Program-made: the position numbers and the translations under genes
In this document: positions 25,318 through 26,901 of the stretch, in pieces
Layout: each line of letters starts with the position of its first letter
Position numbering within the stretch: position 1 is the stretch's first letter
Assembly (NCBI GenBank): GCA_046758005.1
Contig: JBHHZJ010000046.1
Span: 1-26,901, forward strand
DNA from: JBHHZJ01 sp046758005
GTDB taxonomy: Bacteria > Pseudomonadota > Alphaproteobacteria > Kiloniellales > J153
Length of the DNA: 26,901 nt
Reading direction: 5' to 3'
The notes under the pieces: model-generated
What the model saw: the letters and a program-made list of their open reading frames with translations, nothing else
What the model was told of the DNA's origin: nothing
The model's database searches: none

Positions 25318-26331
25318 ATGGCGATCTTCCGGCACACCTCCGACCTGCCGCCCGAGGCGCTGGGCGCGGTCGTGGCCATCGGCAACTTCGACGGCGTCCA
25401 CCGCGGCCATCAGGCGGTGCTCGCGAGGACCGGCCGGCTCGCCCGCGACCTCGGGACGAGCCGGGCCGTGCTCACGTTCGAGCCCCATCCGCGCCGGTTC
25501 TTTCGCCCCGACGGCCCGCCGTTCCAGCTGACCTCCTTCCGGCTCAAGGCACGCCTGCTCGAGGCGCTCGGGGTCGACCACGTCTTCCTCCTGACCTTCA
25601 ACCGGGCCCTGTCCGAGCTGAGCGCGGAGGCCTTCGTGCGCGACATCCTGGTGCGCGACCTGCGCGTGCGCCGCGTCGTGGTCGGCGACAATTTCGCCTT
25701 CGGGCACCGGCGCCAGGGCGACATCGCCTTCCTGCGCCGGATGGGGCGCGCGCTCGGCTTCAAGGTGAGCGTGCTGCAACGGGTCAAGGGGCCGAGCGGC
25801 GATCCCTATTCCTCGACCGCGATCCGCGACTACCTGAAGGTCGGCGACCCGACCCGGGCGGCGCTCCTGCTGGGCCGCTATTGGGAGATCGAGGGCCGGG
25901 TGCAGCCGGGCGCCAGGCTCGGCCGCAAGCTCGGCTTCCCGACCGCCAACATCGCGCTCGGCGAGATCCTGGAGCCGGCGCACGGCGTCTACGCGGTGCG
26001 CGCCGGCATCGACCGCGGCGAGCGGACCGTCTGGCACGCCGGGGTCGCCAGCCTCGGCGTGCGGCCCACGGTCGACGGCAGGACCTTGCTGCTGGAGGTG
26101 CACCTCTTCGACACCGACCAGGACCTCTACGGGCAGCACATGCGCGTCGCGCTGGTCGACTACCTGCGCCCGGAATGGAAGTTCGACGGGCTCGAGGCCA
26201 TGAAGGAGCAGATGGTCGAGGACGACCGCCGGGCGCGCGTCATCCTCGCCGGGGAGACCTGGGAGGCCGGCTGGCCCGCCGGCCCCTTCATGGCGGAGCC
26301 GGCCGGCGCCGGAGAGCGCGGCGGCGCGTGA
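25318..26331 (+). CDS. ribF: Bifunctional riboflavin kinase / FAD synthetase
   Basis: This 337-residue enzyme converts riboflavin to FMN (kinase) and FMN to FAD (adenylyltransferase). The N-terminal nucleotidyltransferase domain has AIGNFDGVHRGHQAVL (HxGH-like motif at about 28-31), TFEPHPRRFF, VVVGDNFAFGHRRQGD and SSTAIRDYLKVGD. The C-terminal kinase domain has GRKLGFPTANI, GVYAVRA, GVASLGVRPTV and LLLEVHLFD with the conserved Glu, then DYLRPEWKFDGLEAMKEQM. Length is typical. ATG 25318 starts the canonical N-terminus. The upstream gap (25221-25317) has a TATCTT -10-like sequence and no visible FMN riboswitch. Flavin enzymes in the window (glpD, ferredoxin reductase, nitroreductase) would depend on its products. 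Confidence 0.95.
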   Translation: MAIFRHTSDLPPEALGAVVAIGNFDGVHRGHQAVLARTGRLARDLGTSRAVLTFEPHPRRFFRPDGPPFQLTSFRLKARLLEALGVDHVFLLTFNRALSELSAEAFVRDILVRDLRVRRVVVGDNFAFGHRRQGDIAFLRRMGRALGFKVSVLQRVKGPSGDPYSSTAIRDYLKVGDPTRAALLLGRYWEIEGRVQPGARLGRKLGFPTANIALGEILEPAHGVYAVRAGIDRGERTVWHAGVASLGVRPTVDGRTLLLEVHLFDTDQDLYGQHMRVALVDYLRPEWKFDGLEAMKEQMVEDDRRARVILAGETWEAGWPAGPFMAEPAGAGERGGA

Positions 26332-26365
26332 CAGCGCGCGAAGGGCGGCCGTTGGTCGTGTCTCG

Positions 26366-26407
26366 GTTCGACGAAGGTCCGCTCAAGCCAGGAGCGGTCG
26401 TTCGAAC
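26366..26407. repeat. Imperfect inverted repeat downstream of ribF
   Basis: Outer arms GTTCGA (26366-26371) and TCGAAC (26402-26407), and inner arms CCGCTC (26379-26384) and GAGCGG (26392-26397) around a 7-base loop, form a two-part stem with an internal bulge. It lies 35 bases after the ribF stop, at the point where base composition drops. It may be a ribF terminator without a T tract, or the edge of an acquired segment. Confidence 0.4.
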
Positions 26408-26432
26408 TACTGACGATATGAGTGGCAGTATT

Positions 26433-26901
26433 TCATTCGGATGAAGGATAAGTCTCGGCTACAACAATTCTCTCGATTCTAAATGGGTCGACCGTAAATT
26501 CCTCCTCCCCAAGGTATTCGCTGTGTTTGCTGGGGCCGGCAATTATCGATGCTGCCGAGCATTGGCAGACCAGCAATACACCACCCATTCCCGTTGCGTT
26601 CAGTCGACGTCCGAACATACGTGCGGTCTCGACTGAGCGTGTCCAACAGAACCCAACCTGCTTCTCGCGCCATCGTTCGAGGTTTTCACCTCTATAGAGC
26701 TTGATGTTTGGTCCGTCGTACTTAGGCAGAAGTTGCCTCAGTAACTTCACCAATTTCCGATCATCTCCAATCTGAGATCGGATGTGGTGAGCAGCCACCG
26801 TCCACGTAGTGTGAAATGCTTCGATAAAGTCTTGGGAAAAAGAATGCTCGTCCAACAGAGCTTCGGCCTCTAGTTTCCACCGCTGCTCGTTGGTTATCTG
26901 C
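26433..26901 (-). CDS. Orphan low-GC protein with ADP-ribosyltransferase-like motifs (5' partial)
   Basis: The minus-strand frame is open to the window edge, so the start is outside; 155 residues are visible. A TTG at 26855 is unlikely to be the true start because protein-like sequence (NEQRWKLEAEALLDEHS) continues upstream. I do not recognise a named family. The pattern is suggestive of the ADP-ribosyltransferase fold: KLYRGEN (Arg on the first strand), then GFCWTRSVETARMFG (STS-like strand plus helix), a strand GGVLLVCQCSA, then SEYLGEEEFTVDPF, resembling the ExE glutamate region. Similar arrangements occur in small phage- or toxin-related proteins. Base and codon use are clearly less GC-rich than in every other gene here, pointing to acquisition. 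Function is unproven. Confidence 0.7.
   Translation of the reverse strand, partial: QITNEQRWKLEAEALLDEHSFSQDFIEAFHTTWTVAAHHIRSQIGDDRKLVKLLRQLLPKYDGPNIKLYRGENLERWREKQVGFCWTRSVETARMFGRRLNATGMGGVLLVCQCSAASIIAGPSKHSEYLGEEEFTVDPFRIERIVVAETYPSSE

Noticed and set aside
26360..26410. tRNA-like GGTTCGA sequence after ribF
   Set aside because: No acceptor stem, anticodon arm or CCA-compatible fold could be drawn. It is better described as an imperfect inverted repeat.

Overview
The window is a GC-rich (roughly two-thirds G+C) chromosomal stretch of what looks like an alphaproteobacterium, probably Rhodospirillales- or Rhizobiales-like. The grounds are a complete rhizobial-type glycerol ABC operon (glpR-D-S-T-P-Q-U-V), a tripartite tricarboxylate (TctCBA) system, a ferredoxin/ferredoxin-reductase pair, a CTAGAGCGG-type intergenic repeat, and frequent GTG/TTG starts. 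Species assignment is inference only. No rRNA, tRNA or CRISPR array is visible.

Layout. (1) 1-5085, plus strand: a five-gene branched-chain-amino-acid/amide-type ABC importer. It has a substrate-binding protein (5' end cut by the window), two permeases, both with unusual extra segments, and two ATPases; permeases and first ATPase overlap by ATGA. (2) 5299-7515, minus strand: a nitroreductase followed by a Rieske ferredoxin and an FAD-dependent ferredoxin reductase, with no terminal oxygenase in view. (3) 7736-10985, plus strand: tctC-tctB-tctA. (4) About 11004-11342: decayed right end of an IS256-family insertion sequence. (5) 11380-13113, plus: a TPR protein fused to a TylF-like methyltransferase. 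(6) 13130-15319, minus: a YfiR-like periplasmic protein and a CHASE8-HAMP-histidine kinase, preceded by a strikingly AT-rich leader. (7) 15565-15783: a strong leftward terminator and a composite inverted-repeat element ending the glycerol operon. (8) 15780-24390, minus: glpR, glpD, then the glycerol ABC transporter glpS, glpT, glpP, glpQ, glpU, glpV, mostly overlapping or tightly spaced. (9) 24708-26331, plus: a MaoC-type hydratase and ribF. (10) 26433-26901, minus: a low-GC, 5'-truncated orphan gene with ADP-ribosyltransferase-like motifs, probably acquired.

How it works together. The window is dominated by high-affinity solute uptake: an amino-acid/amide-type ligand, a carboxylate and glycerol. 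In the glycerol block the transporter would import glycerol. A glycerol kinase, not in the window, would phosphorylate it, and GlpD would oxidise glycerol-3-phosphate. GlpR probably represses through three related TGTT-N8-AACA boxes, one overlapping a good -10 in front of glpR and two in the glpR-glpD gap. The two glycerol ATPases carry complementary defects in their ATP sites, predicting one working and one degenerate site.

The most interesting items are the GlpR operator set, the asymmetric GlpS/GlpT pair, the YfiR-CHASE8-kinase module, the TPR-methyltransferase fusion next to an IS scar, the repeat element that supplies the glpV stop codon, and the low-GC ART-like gene at the right edge. 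I did not find a convincing wholly new system.
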